64,000 bases of DNA from Acidiferrum sp963764675 (GTDB lineage Bacteria; Acidobacteriota; Terriglobia; Acidiferrales; UBA7541), in NCBI GenBank assembly GCA_963764675.1, contig CAVXTQ010000011.1, forward strand, positions 892,087 to 956,086, written 5' to 3'. The notes under the pieces are model-generated. The model had not been told where the DNA came from. It saw only the letters and a program-made list of their open reading frames with translations, and did not search any database. Positions 16,946 through 27,069 of the stretch are shown here, piece after piece; position 1 is the first letter of the stretch; every line of letters starts with the position of its first letter. A program made the translations under genes and the position numbers.

Positions 16946-19417
16946 ATGCCCCTTATTGAACAGCGCCGTCACGCGATTGGATTAGCCGACCTGCTTCTCT
17001 ACGACTCCCTGATTGAGGACGGGATTCTACTGCTGCAGGACGGCGGGCTGCTTGCAGCTTGGAAGTTTCAAGGACCGGATCTCGGTTCCGCGACGAACGG
17101 AGAGATGGCGGCGCTGAGCGGGCGCTTGGGAGCCCTGCTCCGGCTTGGCGGAGGCTGGATGGTGCAGTGTGACAGCGTTCGCGCCCCGGCTCCCGGCTAT
17201 CCCGAACATCAAGAGTTCCCGGATTCGGTTACAAAGATCATCGACGATGAGCGTCGCGAGCAGTTCATGTCTGAGGGCGTGCATTTCGAAAGCGACTACT
17301 ACCTTTCGCTGACCTACCTTCCCCCCATTGCGCGAGAAGAAAAGATCAAAGGATGGATGTTTGAGGGCATGAAGGACCAGCGAGGGAATGCCGCGCGTAT
17401 CGTGGATTATTTCAAGAGCCGCATTGCAAGTTTCGAGGATGTTTTCAAGTCGTTGTTCGCTGTAACGCGCTTGAAAGCGGTACGCACGAAAGACACTGCC
17501 GGCAATCCAGTGGTTCACGACGAATTGCTGCGCTACGTGCATCGCTGTGTGTCATGGAAAGATCATCCCATCCGGCTTCCCGAATTTCCGGTGTATCTGA
17601 ACGACACGCTGGCGACGGAGGATTTCGTAGGCGGTTTGACGCCACGCATTGGGCGTAAGCATCTGCGTGTGGTGGCCATCGATGGATTCCCCAAAGCGAG
17701 CGTGCCGGGAATTCTCGCGGCGCTCGATACGTTGCCGATCGAATACCGCTGGAACACGCGGGCAATTCTGATGGACCCGGAAGAGGCGCGTTCGTTCCTC
17801 GATAAGGTCCGCAAGAAATGGCGTTCGAAGATGCGCGGCCTTAAAGACCAGATCATGCAAACGCAGACCGGGGCCGTGAACCTGCACGCGCAAGAGATGA
17901 GCATCGATGCGGAAGAGGCCATGAGTGTTGCAGCCGCGGGGGACGTTCTTTTCGCGCAATACACCACAACAGTGATTTGCGGCGATGAGGATGAGGCCGG
18001 CGTCGAGGAAGCCGTCGCGCTGGTTGCGAAGACGGTGCAAAACTTGGGCTTCTCGGCGCGGATCGAAGACGTGAACAGCGTCGAGGCCTGGAGGGGGAGC
18101 CTTCCTGGGGATGGTTATCGCAATGTGAGGCGGGTTGTCTTGCATACGCTGAACCTCGCGGACCTTCTTCCGATAAGCGCGGTGTGGGCTGGAAATAAAG
18201 AGAATCCCTGCCCGTTCTATCCGCCGAAAAGCCCGCCGCTGTTGTACGCGGCGACGACGGGTTCGACTCCGTTCCGCTTCAATCTGCACTGCGGGGATAT
18301 CGGGCACACCTTCATGGTGGGTCCGCCAGGCTCGGGAAAATCAACGTTCCTCGGATTCATCGTTGCGCAGTTCTTCCGGTATCCCCGCGCGCAAGTGTTC
18401 GCTTTCGATAAGGGCTATTCGCTCGCGGTGCTGACGCGTGCCTGCGGCGGCGAGTTTTACGATCTCGGCGGTGAGACCGATGGATTGTCGTTTTATCCAT
18501 TGGCGGACCTCGCCGATGACAGCGACCTGGCCTGGGCGAATAGCTGGATCGAAAAACTCTGCACGCTCGGTGGTCTCGACATGAAGCCCCATCACCGCAA
18601 CGCGGTGGCGGACGCCATGAAGTTGACGCAAGGCTCGCCGCGGCGGACGCTGACCGATTTTCTGGCGACGGTGCAGGACAAGGAAGTTCGGTCGGCGCTC
18701 GAAGTCTACACACTGAGCGGACCACTCGGCCGTCTGCTCGATGCGGATAAGGATGGGTTGCGGGACGGCCGCATGATGGTATTCGAGATGGACAACCTCA
18801 TGAAGTACGGCGATGGCAATAGCAAGGCCACGGTTGCGGTGCTGCTGTACTTGTTCCGGCGAATTCAGAAAAAACTGGATGGGCGTCCCACACTCATTGT
18901 TCTCGATGAGGCGTGGGTCTATCTGCGGGATGAGTTGTTCCGCGAATACCTGCGCGACTGGCTGAAGACCTTGCGTAAGCTGAATGCGGTTGTCGTTCTC
19001 GCGACGCAAAATCTCTCCGACATCTTCAATTCCGGCATCAGCGATGTGGTTATGGAAGCGTGCCCCACGAAAATCCTGCTGGCTAACGCGGAGGCAGCGA
19101 ACGTGCAGTCGCGCCGCTTGTATGAAGCGGTGGGCCTCAATGACCGGGAGATCCAGATCGTTCAGGGCGCTATTCCGAAGCGCCAGTATTACGTGGTTTC
19201 GCCAGAGGGTCGTCGTCTGATTTCGCTGGGACTTGGCGGCGTTGCGCTTGCGTTTGTCGGCGTGAACAGTCCGGACGACCGCAAAAAAGCGGAGGAGGTC
19301 ATGCGCGCCCATCCCCGAACCTGGCAAGCGGAGTGGTTGCGCCAACGAGGCCGCTCGGATTGGGCGGACTGGTGGCGTGAAGTTGAGGGTGTTCTTGAAA
19401 GGAGAGTATCGGCATGA
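16946..19417 (+). CDS. trbE: TrbE/VirB4 secretion ATPase
   Basis: 823 residues, the normal length for the family. The CagE/VirB4 N-terminal domain leads to Walker A GPPGSGKST near residue 460 and Walker B LIVLDEAW near 648. FDKGYS and ATQNLSDI are other VirB4 hallmarks. It is the largest energising ATPase of the system and is intact, in contrast to several neighbours. It is separated from trbD by a few bases and overlaps trbJ by ATGA. Confidence 0.95.
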   Translation: MPLIEQRRHAIGLADLLLYDSLIEDGILLLQDGGLLAAWKFQGPDLGSATNGEMAALSGRLGALLRLGGGWMVQCDSVRAPAPGYPEHQEFPDSVTKIIDDERREQFMSEGVHFESDYYLSLTYLPPIAREEKIKGWMFEGMKDQRGNAARIVDYFKSRIASFEDVFKSLFAVTRLKAVRTKDTAGNPVVHDELLRYVHRCVSWKDHPIRLPEFPVYLNDTLATEDFVGGLTPRIGRKHLRVVAIDGFPKASVPGILAALDTLPIEYRWNTRAILMDPEEARSFLDKVRKKWRSKMRGLKDQIMQTQTGAVNLHAQEMSIDAEEAMSVAAAGDVLFAQYTTTVICGDEDEAGVEEAVALVAKTVQNLGFSARIEDVNSVEAWRGSLPGDGYRNVRRVVLHTLNLADLLPISAVWAGNKENPCPFYPPKSPPLLYAATTGSTPFRFNLHCGDIGHTFMVGPPGSGKSTFLGFIVAQFFRYPRAQVFAFDKGYSLAVLTRACGGEFYDLGGETDGLSFYPLADLADDSDLAWANSWIEKLCTLGGLDMKPHHRNAVADAMKLTQGSPRRTLTDFLATVQDKEVRSALEVYTLSGPLGRLLDADKDGLRDGRMMVFEMDNLMKYGDGNSKATVAVLLYLFRRIQKKLDGRPTLIVLDEAWVYLRDELFREYLRDWLKTLRKLNAVVVLATQNLSDIFNSGISDVVMEACPTKILLANAEAANVQSRRLYEAVGLNDREIQIVQGAIPKRQYYVVSPEGRRLISLGLGGVALAFVGVNSPDDRKKAEEVMRAHPRTWQAEWLRQRGRSDWADWWREVEGVLERRVSA

Positions 19418-20124
19418 AAAAAGTAATGGTGTTCACGGTCGTGTTGTCCCTGCTGTTTTTGGGCGTTCCAGCGCCTACGAATGCGGGAGTAGTGGCGGGT
19501 GTGGCAACAGAATGGACACAGATTCTAAATCACGTCCAACTGATTATGGGCTACATCCGGCAAGGGCTTCAGCTCGAAAACGAACTGAAGCAATACGCAG
19601 AGCAGTTGAAACAGGGGCGGGTGTTGCCGCAACAGCTCTTTGGTCCTATCCAGCAGGATCTATCGCAGCTCGCGCAAGTCGTTCAAGGCGGGCAAGCCCT
19701 GGCGTATTCGATGGGCAATCTCGATGCGCAGTTTCGCAATACGTTCCCGGGCTACAGTTTCCGCACCTCCGGATATTTTAGCGACTACAAGAAATGGTCG
19801 CAGACCTCGCTCGATACCACGATGAACTCGTTGCGGGCCGTGGGCTTGCAAGGCCAGCAACTGAACAATGCACAAGCCGTGCTCGCCCAGCTTCGCACGA
19901 TGTCCACGGGCGCAGGCGGGCAGATGCAGGCGGTTGAGGTGGGGAATCAGATTGCCGAACAGCAGGTGGAACAACTGATGGCACTTCGGCAGTTGATGTT
20001 GACAGACCTACAGAGTAAACAAGCATATCAGGCGGAGCAGATTCAGAAGGAACAAGCGGATAAAGCGGCTCTGGAGCAAGTGTTTGGAACGCACCCGCTA
20101 GTGACCGATCAGAAAAAATACTAA
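19414..20124 (+). CDS. trbJ: TrbJ/VirB5-like minor pilin
   Basis: 236 residues with a clear signal peptide ending at PTNA. The mature part is helical and Gln-rich (EWTQILNHVQLIMGYIRQG), as in TrbJ. The segment AQVVQGGQALAYSMGNLDAQ is typical of the family. It is a periplasmic/pilus-tip component. Its start overlaps the trbE stop. Confidence 0.9.
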   Translation: MKKVMVFTVVLSLLFLGVPAPTNAGVVAGVATEWTQILNHVQLIMGYIRQGLQLENELKQYAEQLKQGRVLPQQLFGPIQQDLSQLAQVVQGGQALAYSMGNLDAQFRNTFPGYSFRTSGYFSDYKKWSQTSLDTTMNSLRAVGLQGQQLNNAQAVLAQLRTMSTGAGGQMQAVEVGNQIAEQQVEQLMALRQLMLTDLQSKQAYQAEQIQKEQADKAALEQVFGTHPLVTDQKKY

Positions 20125-20141
20125 CTCCGCGGGGAGACGAC

Positions 20142-20468
20142 ATGAAACGAGCATGGATGGCGGTTTCGATTCTAGTTCTTGTAGGTGCACCGGTGGGTTG
20201 CAAGAAGGCGGAGCCGCCAAGCCCAATCGTAAAAAAGGTCGAGGATGCGGGATCTGGGGATTTGTCTCAGGCTAGCACGAAGTCGATCACCGATTGGTTC
20301 AATAAACACCAGGACCTGGCAAAAGAAATCAAGAAGGAATGCTTAGAAGTGAAGGATTCGAAGCCGGCAAATTGGCGCGACACAACAGAGGGTCGCGTGT
20401 GCAGTGCGGCTATCTCGTCAACGATGATCGGAAATGAACCAATACAGACAGACGACAAGAAGTATTGA
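20142..20468 (+). CDS. EexN/TrbK-like entry-exclusion lipoprotein
   Basis: 108 residues. A short signal ends in a Cys (GAPVGC), followed by Lys-rich sequence, giving a plausible lipobox. The mature part, with ITDWFNKHQDLAKEI, a Cys (KKEC) and a second Cys (RVCSAA), resembles the EexN pattern. It lies between trbJ and trbL, exactly where RP4 carries trbK, the entry-exclusion lipoprotein. A role in blocking redundant transfer into the host is inferred from this combination. Confidence 0.7.
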   Translation: MKRAWMAVSILVLVGAPVGCKKAEPPSPIVKKVEDAGSGDLSQASTKSITDWFNKHQDLAKEIKKECLEVKDSKPANWRDTTEGRVCSAAISSTMIGNEPIQTDDKKY

Positions 20469-20478
20469 GGTGAGGACA

Positions 20479-21896
20479 TGAGCGGGCAAGCGCAGAGGGC
20501 ACTGGCGTTTCTGCATGGTATTGAGCCATGTGATTGTGATTGGCGTTGTTCTTTTGAGTGCCGACCGCTCTCGCGCATGCTCAAGGGCCTAATTCCGTAA
20601 ACGGCCCATCAAGCATTCTCGACGAATATAAAGGTCTCCAAAACGGCTGGATAACAAAGCTCCTGGGTGCGGCGCAGCGGCTTTTCTTCTTGCTTGCTGG
20701 CATCGAAGTAGCTTGGAGCTTCACTCTTCTAGCCATCGAAAAAGCCGATTTCCAGGCGCTCACCGCGACCATCGTTCGCAAGATCATGTGGATCGGGATT
20801 TTCTACGCCATCCTGCTCTATGGCGTTACTCCCGGGGGAGGCGGGTGGATTCCCGCCATCATCGACAGCTTTCATATCCTCGGCCAAAACGCATCGTCCG
20901 TAGGCCCTCTCGGGCCGAGCGCCATCGTTGGCTTTGGCGTGAATATGTGCGTCGATCTTCTTTATTCACTGAAGGGTGCGGATTTTCTGACGAGTTTTGC
21001 GAGCAGCATGGCACTCGTTTTCTGTGCCGTCGTCATTTTCATTGCGTATCTCGCTATAGCGATTCAATTCGTAGTGGCGATGGTGGAAAGCTATCTCGTT
21101 ATCGGTGCAGGAGTGATTTTTCTTGGATTCGGCGGGTCGCGGTGGACTGCGGCGTATGTGGAGCGATACATCGCCTACGCCGTCTCGGTCGGCATGAAAA
21201 TCCTCGTTCTTTATTTGCTGGTGGGAGCAGGGATGACGGTCTCTCAGGGCTGGATACAGGTCGCACAAAATGCCGCTACGTCGACCGACCCCGCCCGAAC
21301 TGGATTTGACTTGGCTGCCGCTGCGGTGATGTTCCTCTGTGTTTGCTGGATGTCTCCCAAAATCTCTTCCGCAATGCTGGGTGGCGTGGCTTCGATGAGC
21401 GGCGGCGACCTGACAGGCGTTGGCATGGGTGTGGGCCTGGCCGCAGTGGGTGCAGGTGTGGTTGCGACGCAATATGCAACGCGCGGCTCCGATGCTTTGT
21501 CGAAAGTGAAGAGAAGCAGTAGCCGCTGGATCACGCGGGTCAGGTGGCGGCGGCTCGAACGGAGCCAACGGTGCGCCACCCCGACCAGGTGGAAGCGGCG
21601 GGAATGGAAGCGGACCAAGCTTCCCGAGTGGAGGGGGATCTTCGGCCGCGACGCAAAACGGCATGCCAGGTGGCGCAAATCAACCCGCGCCGCCGTCGCG
21701 CCCTCCTGCAGCCCAAACGACGGGTCAGCAACCCGGCCCACCCCGATCCGCGGCAGCTGGTGCGAATGATTCCTTCCTCAGTGCGCTCGAACGTACGACA
21801 GCGCGCGCGCACTATGCGATGAACAGCGTTCGCATTCCGCACGACGGAACGTCTCATGCGCCACCGCACGCTTCGACAGGGCACGGTGACAGCTAA
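20479..21896 (+). pseudogene. trbL: TrbL/VirB6 channel protein, frameshifted
   Basis: The N-terminal leader begins at ATG 20479 but changes frame near 20510 and near 20557, after which the main frame (PTALAHAQGPNSVNGPSSIL) runs through six to seven membrane segments to about 21510. There the frame changes again. The C-terminal tail is Gly/Pro/Ser-rich (from the GSRGSGGG region) and ends with RTTARAHYAMNSVRIPHDG. A hydrophobic core with a low-complexity tail is the usual TrbL form. It is followed at once by trbF. Confidence 0.8.
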
Positions 21897-21898
21897 CT

Positions 21899-22609
21899 AT
21901 GAGAGGTGGAGCGGTGGCTAAGCCAATTGCACTCACGCAGCAGTCGAGTTCGAAAGAAGAGTCCTTCGGTAGTCCCTATTTGGTCGCACGGAGAGAGTGG
22001 GACGAACGCTACGGCGGTTTGATTAAGCGTGCGCAGCAGTGGCGTGGAGCTGCGGTCCTGGCGCTTCTCGTGGCTCTTGCCGAGGCCATCGTCATTATTG
22101 GTGTGGCGACACGTCCCCGAATTGCTCCGTATGTGGTGGCTGTCGATTCTCTCGGCCGTGTGGCCGCGGCGGGTGCCATCGATCGGACTTCTCCCATTGA
22201 TGAGCGCATGAAGCAGGCGGCAATCACGCAATGGGTGCAGGACATGCGCGGCGTCACCAGCGACGGTCTGGCCGAGCGTGCTGCGATCGATCACGTATAC
22301 GCGATGATTGGCAGTCAGAGCGCGGCGCAAACAATCGTCACCGACTATTTCCGAGCAAATCAACCCTTCGAGCGGGGTTCCCGCGAAACAGTGCAGGTGG
22401 AAGTGAACGCAATCCTCCCGAATTCACCGCACAGCTATGAAGTCGATTGGACGGAAACGCAGCGCACTCTCGACGGCAAACCGATCTCCTCGGACAAGTG
22501 GAGAGGCATTTTCACCGTGGCGATCAATCCGCCAACGGATGAGGCGGTTCTAAGAGTGAATCCGTTCGGGATCTACATCATGGATATTACGTGGTCGAAA
22601 GTTCTGTGA
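21899..22609 (+). CDS. trbF: TrbF/VirB8 protein
   Basis: 236 residues with one membrane anchor (about residues 50-72: AAVLALLVALAEAIVIIG) and a periplasmic NTF2-like VirB8 domain. FGSPYLVARREWDERYG is the typical TrbF opening, and FRGIFTV-type WRGIFTVAINPP closes the domain. It is a nucleation factor of the secretion channel. Intact. Confidence 0.93.
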   Translation: MRGGAVAKPIALTQQSSSKEESFGSPYLVARREWDERYGGLIKRAQQWRGAAVLALLVALAEAIVIIGVATRPRIAPYVVAVDSLGRVAAAGAIDRTSPIDERMKQAAITQWVQDMRGVTSDGLAERAAIDHVYAMIGSQSAAQTIVTDYFRANQPFERGSRETVQVEVNAILPNSPHSYEVDWTETQRTLDGKPISSDKWRGIFTVAINPPTDEAVLRVNPFGIYIMDITWSKVL

Positions 22610-22617
22610 GGGACACT

Positions 22618-23808
22618 ATGAAGACCAACTCTGCAGTAGCAGCAATGCTGGCTCTTTCTTTGGGTGGAAGTGCCAGTGGCGCGAGCGCAACAGGCCACGA
22701 ATAGCTCGCCAACTCCGAGTGCAACGCCCGCGCAACCGCCCCCTGCGGTGGTAAAGAAAGAGCCGGTGCCATCTCCAGACAAGTATCCGTTGGCTGAGGC
22801 TGTGCGGGCCCTGGAATCAGGCGATGCACCCAAGAACACGGTGCGGCAAAGCACGCGCCGACAGTGCCGGCGCTGTCCCCAGGCGCCAGCTCCTCCGCCT
22901 GTGTCATCGGAAGTGCCTCGTGCGTTCGAAGCGAAGCACGACGTGGCACTCAACGCCACAGGTGCGGAGGCCGTAGTGTTGAGCCGCGAATGGACGGAGA
23001 GCCGCAATGTTCCTGTGCCCGGTAAGGATGGCCGGGTGGTGTATCCCTACGGCGGTGGCCTGCCCATTGTGGTGTGTGCGCCGCTGCATGTCTGCATTTT
23101 GGAATTGGAACCCGGAGAGAAGATTGCGGGTGAGCCACATATTGGCGACAGCATCCGATGGGAGATTTCACCGTCCGTGTCAGGAAGCGGCCCGGACGCA
23201 ACACCTCTCATCATTATTAAGCCGCGGATTGCCGGGCTGGACACGACGATGGTCGTACCTACGGACCGGAGGGCCTATTACGTTCGCCTCGAATCGAAAC
23301 CAAATGAATATGTTGCCCGCGTGGCCTTCTCCTACCCGGAAGACAGCCAAACAAAAGTGGCAGGAATATCTCGTGAAACAGCGCGAGGCCGAACAGCAGG
23401 AAAAGGCCGCGGCGGAGCGTGTCGCCGAGTTGCCGAACACAGCGCTTGAAAACATGTACTGGAATTATGAAATCAAGGGCGGCGACGTATCGACGCGGCC
23501 CGTGCACGTCATGGATGACGGTGCAAAGACCTATATCCAGATGCCCGTCGAGACGATTCACCGCGAACTGCCGGTGCTGGTGGTGAAAGGGCCGAACGGT
23601 TCGGAGATGGTGAATTATCGCGTGAAAGACAACATGTACATTGTGGATCGTCTCTTTGACCGCGCCGCCTTGCTGCTGGGGTCGGGAAAACATCAAGTGA
23701 AAGTGGAGTTGATTCGCCAGGCGGAAGTGAGCGGTGGCAAGGCACCAGGGCAAGCACCCCGAAGCTCAGGCGGCGTCAAGCGATGCGGAAGCTGGGGCGC
23801 AGCCATGA
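22618..23808 (+). pseudogene. trbG: TrbG/VirB9 protein, frameshifted
   Basis: ATG 22618 begins a signal peptide (MKTNSAVAAMLALSLGG) that changes frame near 22670. The main part includes RVVYPYGGGLPIVVCAPLHV and LEPGEKIAGEPHIGD, the VirB9 beta-domain signature. Near 23345 the frame changes to KQKWQEYLVKQREAEQQEK and the C-terminal domain (YWNYEIKGG, DDGAKTYIQMP, VKDNMYIVDRLFDRAALLLG). Near 23755 it changes once more, to end at TGA 23806-23808, overlapping the trbI ATG. VirB9 forms the outer-membrane-side ring with TrbI and a lipoprotein. Confidence 0.85.
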
Positions 23809-25195
23809 CCGACGCGAAACAACCAATGGAATCGCCTTCGGGTTTGGATCTGCATCCTGAACCGCCGTCGACGGCGCGTATCAGCAAGAAAGTGGGCGTG
23901 GCAGTACTCGGAGTCGTGGTCGTTGTTGGGGTCCTCGTGGTGTACGGACTCTATGCGCGTCGGGAGCAGCAACAGGTGGCGCAAACAAGGAATGAGGAGA
24001 AGCATCCCGAGTCCGCACGGCGCATCGGCGATCAATTGGTAAAGGAGTTGGCTCCGCCCGCCGTTGCAAATCCAGCTCCGGTATTTTCCGGACGTACCGC
24101 CGTCGATCCTGGCAAGTAAATGCTGGAACGCAAGCGCCTGATTCAGGTGCTTTGCAACCTCCGCGGCTGGTGTATCGCGACGATGGGAAGGAGGGTCGGC
24201 CAGAAGCCGGTGAGGCAGGTGACGGAAGTCGTTCCTCCGCTGGCGGACCTTCGGAACTATCGGCGGAAGAGAAGCTGCGCTTGGCGGCATTCCGACAGGA
24301 GCAGGAAGCGTTTGCCGCCCCCACGGCCGTACACGGAAGCAGTTCGCTGCCGGGTTCGCCCGCGACAGCGCCGCTCAATGATGCCTTGCAACAATTTGGG
24401 CCGCTCGCCTCGCTTTTGGGAGCTGGGAAGGCACCGGGGAGCACGGATGCTTCGGCAAACAGCATGGTTTCGGCGAGTGCGCGGACCCAAGCGGGCAGTG
24501 ACTATGACCAGCAGAACGAACAAGAGCGCAAACAGGCTTTCATCGAACAGACGCGCGGACGCGCCGTCAATAATTATCTAAAATCCACGCGCACTCCGCC
24601 GCTTGGGAAATACGAAGTGAAAATGGGCTGGGACATTCCGGCCATTCTCGAGCAAGGAATCAATTCCGATCTGCCCGGCGAGGTAAAGGCTCTGGTCCGC
24701 TCGAACGTCTACGACACGGCGACGGGGAAATATCTCCTGATTCCCCAAGGATCGCGGATGGTTGGAGTCTACGACTCCCAGATCGCTTACGGACAAAATC
24801 GCTTGCAGGTCATCTGGTCGCGGATCATTTACCCCGATGGCAGCTCGATCAATCTCGATGGAATGATGGGCCAGGACATCCAAGGCATGGCTGGGTTTCA
24901 CGACAAGGTTGATAATCACTACAAACGATTAGTTGGTTCTGCCTTGCTTACGAGCGCCTTCGCGGCGGGGATCGAGCTGTCGCAAAGGCAGAACACGTCT
25001 CTGCTCACGACTCCCACGGCTGGTCAAACGGCATCCAGCGCGGTTGGCCAGCAGCTCGGGGAGCTCGGTACAGAAATCACGCGCAAGAATTTAAGCATTC
25101 AGCCAACCATCAAGATTCCTGTCGGCTACCGGTTCAACGTCCGGGTGAATCGGGACATCCTGTTCGAAGCACCCTACACTCCTGCAGAATTGTAG
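23805..25195 (+). pseudogene. trbI: TrbI/VirB10 protein, one frameshift
   Basis: ATG 23805 gives an N-terminal cytoplasmic part, one membrane anchor (VGVAVLGVVVVVGVLVVYGL) and a linker that reaches a stop at 24117-24119. The rest continues in another frame from about 24120: a proline/alanine linker, then the VirB10 beta-barrel domain with LIPQGSRMVGVYDS, RLQVIWSRIIYPDG and NLDGMMGQDIQGMAGF. The C-terminus is QPTIKIPVGYRFNVRVNRD. This is an energy-sensing scaffold spanning both membranes. A single indel near 24130 would restore a protein of about 460 residues. Confidence 0.88.
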
Positions 25196-25202
25196 GGGAG
25201 GC

Positions 25203-25231
25203 TTGAACAACCCCTGAGGGTCATGTATATA
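25203..25231 (+). promoter_or_regulatory. Promoter of the RHH-zeta unit
   Basis: TTGAAC (25203-25208), 17-bp spacer, TATATA (25226-25231), reading toward the GTG at 25297. The -10 is followed by TCTCATGTAC, a partial match to the element dyad. Confidence 0.5.
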
Positions 25232-25296
25232 TCTCATGTACGGACCGCAGCGTACGTTGAGTTGCGGGAGCCCCGAGTCCAAAGACGGTAGGAATC

Positions 25297-25914
25297 GTGG
25301 CGAAACGACGAAGCGCAAACTTCGGAGTCTACAATGTCCGGCTCTTGAGTGCCCTCGACAAACTCCTTCGGGATAAACCTCGGTATATGGGAGAATTGTC
25401 GACTTCGATCAACGATGCGCTTCTCGCGGTCGACCTGAATACCGTCGAGCTTGTCAATCTTCAATCCAGACAGAAACAAACCGGGAGAGAAACGCAAGTC
25501 GTTATCTTGCGGCGTCTTCGCAAGCGGATTCATCAAGTCGCTCAAAAGCGGAAGTGTTCGATGAATCAGCTCGTGAATAGCGCTCTTCTGGCTTATTACT
25601 CAAAGACTGGAGAAGGCAAACTCAAGAGACCAACCAAGGGACGGGGGGCATCCATGCGATCGTACGACACAATGTCGGAGTTGGAGCGTCGCGAGCTTCA
25701 TCAGATGCTCTCAGGACTTTCAGCAGTGCAGCCAGTTTCCTCAGATGTGGAAGAGCCCGATGGGACGTATTACGAATACGATCGCAATCTGAAAGCGACA
25801 GTGAAAGTCACGCCAGACGGAGAGCGAACCCCCGTTGCGGAATTAGAAACACAGTTTGAGCGTGCGCCGCAGAAGGGTCCGCACAAAACCGCGCACGAAG
25901 GGATGACACCCTGA
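25297..25914 (+). CDS. Ribbon-helix-helix-like DNA-binding protein
   Basis: 205 residues from GTG 25297. The stretch TQVVILRRLRKRIHQVAQKR followed by CSMNQLVNSALLAYY (about residues 67-102) has the strand-helix-helix pattern of Arc/CopG proteins. The N-terminal part repeats a similar pattern (VRLLSALDKLL and LSTSINDALL), suggesting two RHH units. The C-terminal third is acidic and Pro/Glu-rich. It is directly upstream of the zeta-like kinase and may be its regulator or antitoxin, or a regulator of the element. Confidence 0.6.
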   Translation: MAKRRSANFGVYNVRLLSALDKLLRDKPRYMGELSTSINDALLAVDLNTVELVNLQSRQKQTGRETQVVILRRLRKRIHQVAQKRKCSMNQLVNSALLAYYSKTGEGKLKRPTKGRGASMRSYDTMSELERRELHQMLSGLSAVQPVSSDVEEPDGTYYEYDRNLKATVKVTPDGERTPVAELETQFERAPQKGPHKTAHEGMTP

Positions 25915-25931
25915 GCCAGCAGAAGCCAACA

Positions 25932-26463
25932 TTGTTCATCATCGCGGGACCGTTGGGCGCCGGTAAGACAACTTTCTATGAAGCCTACTTAAAAGAGGCA
26001 TTTCCCAGCCTGGTTCCCCCGGTAAGACACCAGCAACAACCGTTTCTCAATGACCGGCGTTCTTTCGCCGTCGAAGACATTCGAGTGGACACGCAACTGC
26101 TGGACGAAGCCAAGGCGGCGGGCTACACCACGAAGGTGCTTTTTATTTCTACGGAAGATGCGAATTTGAATGTCGGGCGGGTCTTGGTGCGCATGAGTCG
26201 AGGCGGACAAGCGGTGCCCATATCAAGCGTGATTGATTCTTACAGGGAGTCGCCGAAGAATCTTCCCGAAGTCCGTAAACACACCGATGATTTGATCGTG
26301 TACGACAATACTGCGCATCGCCGTGGCTACCGCGTAGTGGCGCAGTTCATCGGCGGCGAGCTGAGCAAAGCTCGCGCAGACGATACCGGACTGGGCTGCG
26401 AAGGTGTTTGGCAAGGAATTGCACGCGGCAAAGCAACACGAGAAGCTCGGACGCGGACGCTAG
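25932..26463 (+). CDS. Zeta-toxin-like P-loop kinase (3' frameshift)
   Basis: The Walker A AGPLGAGKTT lies right at the N-terminus. It is followed by AFPSLVPP, VDTQLLDEAKAAGYTTKVLF and VLVRMSRGGQAVPISSVIDSY, which match zeta-toxin family enzymes that phosphorylate UDP-N-acetylglucosamine or related substrates. The start is unclear: TTG 25932 is in frame, but conserved residues (SQQKPTLF) begin upstream. Near 26385 the frame changes; the expected C-terminus DWAAKVFGKELHAAKQ ends at TAG 26461. It overlaps or abuts the RHH gene, as in epsilon/zeta-type addiction pairs. No epsilon homologue is recognised. Confidence 0.7.
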
Positions 26464-26671
26464 CTTCTTCCTCCCTTCAATTCAGTGTGTGCCGTGTAGC
26501 CGGTTGAGGGTCAATGGCCGGTAAGTCCAATCCATGATGTCTCGATTGCGACTTCGACGGGGGTAGTGGCAAAGAAGATCGCGGAGAAGTGTGCCATCGT
26601 TTTCTAGTTGCATTCCTCGCGGGTTATCTCAGAACAGTGATCAACCTGCGGGGAAATATACTTCCCTTTCC

Positions 26672-26690
26672 ATGGTGCTATATGTATAGT
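26672..26690 (+). promoter_or_regulatory. Promoter/operator before the excisionase
   Basis: ATGGTGCTATATGTATAGT carries the same extended -10 core (TGCTATATG) as the promoters at 11166 and 13388. It also carries a perfect dyad, CTATA-TG-TATAG (26678-26689). No good -35 is visible, so an activator may be needed. Confidence 0.5.
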
Positions 26691-26772
26691 ATCTTCTTAA
26701 AGAGAAGATGTCGGCCATGTCCAACAGGTCGGCGGATGAAGTTGGGTATCCGGCTAGGAAAAGGAATGACGT

Positions 26773-26976
26773 ATGAACCGTAATCTACCGAGAATGGCGT
26801 ATCGACCGCGCGAAGCAGCCGAGGTGATTGGCCTTTCTCTTCGGTTCCTCTACTATGCGATTCAGCAGAAAGACCTGCCTACAATCCGAGTGGGCCGCTG
26901 TCGGCTGATAACTGAGAAAGCTTTGCGTGAGTGGTTGGAGCGGAAGACTGAAGCAACCGTCGAAACTAAAGTCTGA
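26773..26976 (+). CDS. xis: Excisionase-like helix-turn-helix protein
   Basis: 67 residues from ATG 26773, with AAAAGGAATG upstream. YRPREAAEVIGLSLRFLYYA and IRVGRCRLITEKALREWLE form the MerR-like winged HTH of the AlpA/excisionase group. Expected roles are directing the integrase toward excision and possibly regulating transcription. It lies 1.8 kb from the integrase gene, separated by the nucleotidyltransferase pair. A degraded second copy of its 3' end is at 28463. Confidence 0.8.
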   Translation: MNRNLPRMAYRPREAAEVIGLSLRFLYYAIQQKDLPTIRVGRCRLITEKALREWLERKTEATVETKV

Positions 26977-27069
26977 AGAGTGCTAATGGCTCATGCGTGT
27001 GTCTCCGAATGTGGGAATAGGAGCCAAGACGCACGCTGCCCGCTTCGAATTTCCCTCACCTTTCGCCGC

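Noticed and set aside
18341..19345. 334-codon minus-strand frame
   Set aside because: Shadow of trbE.
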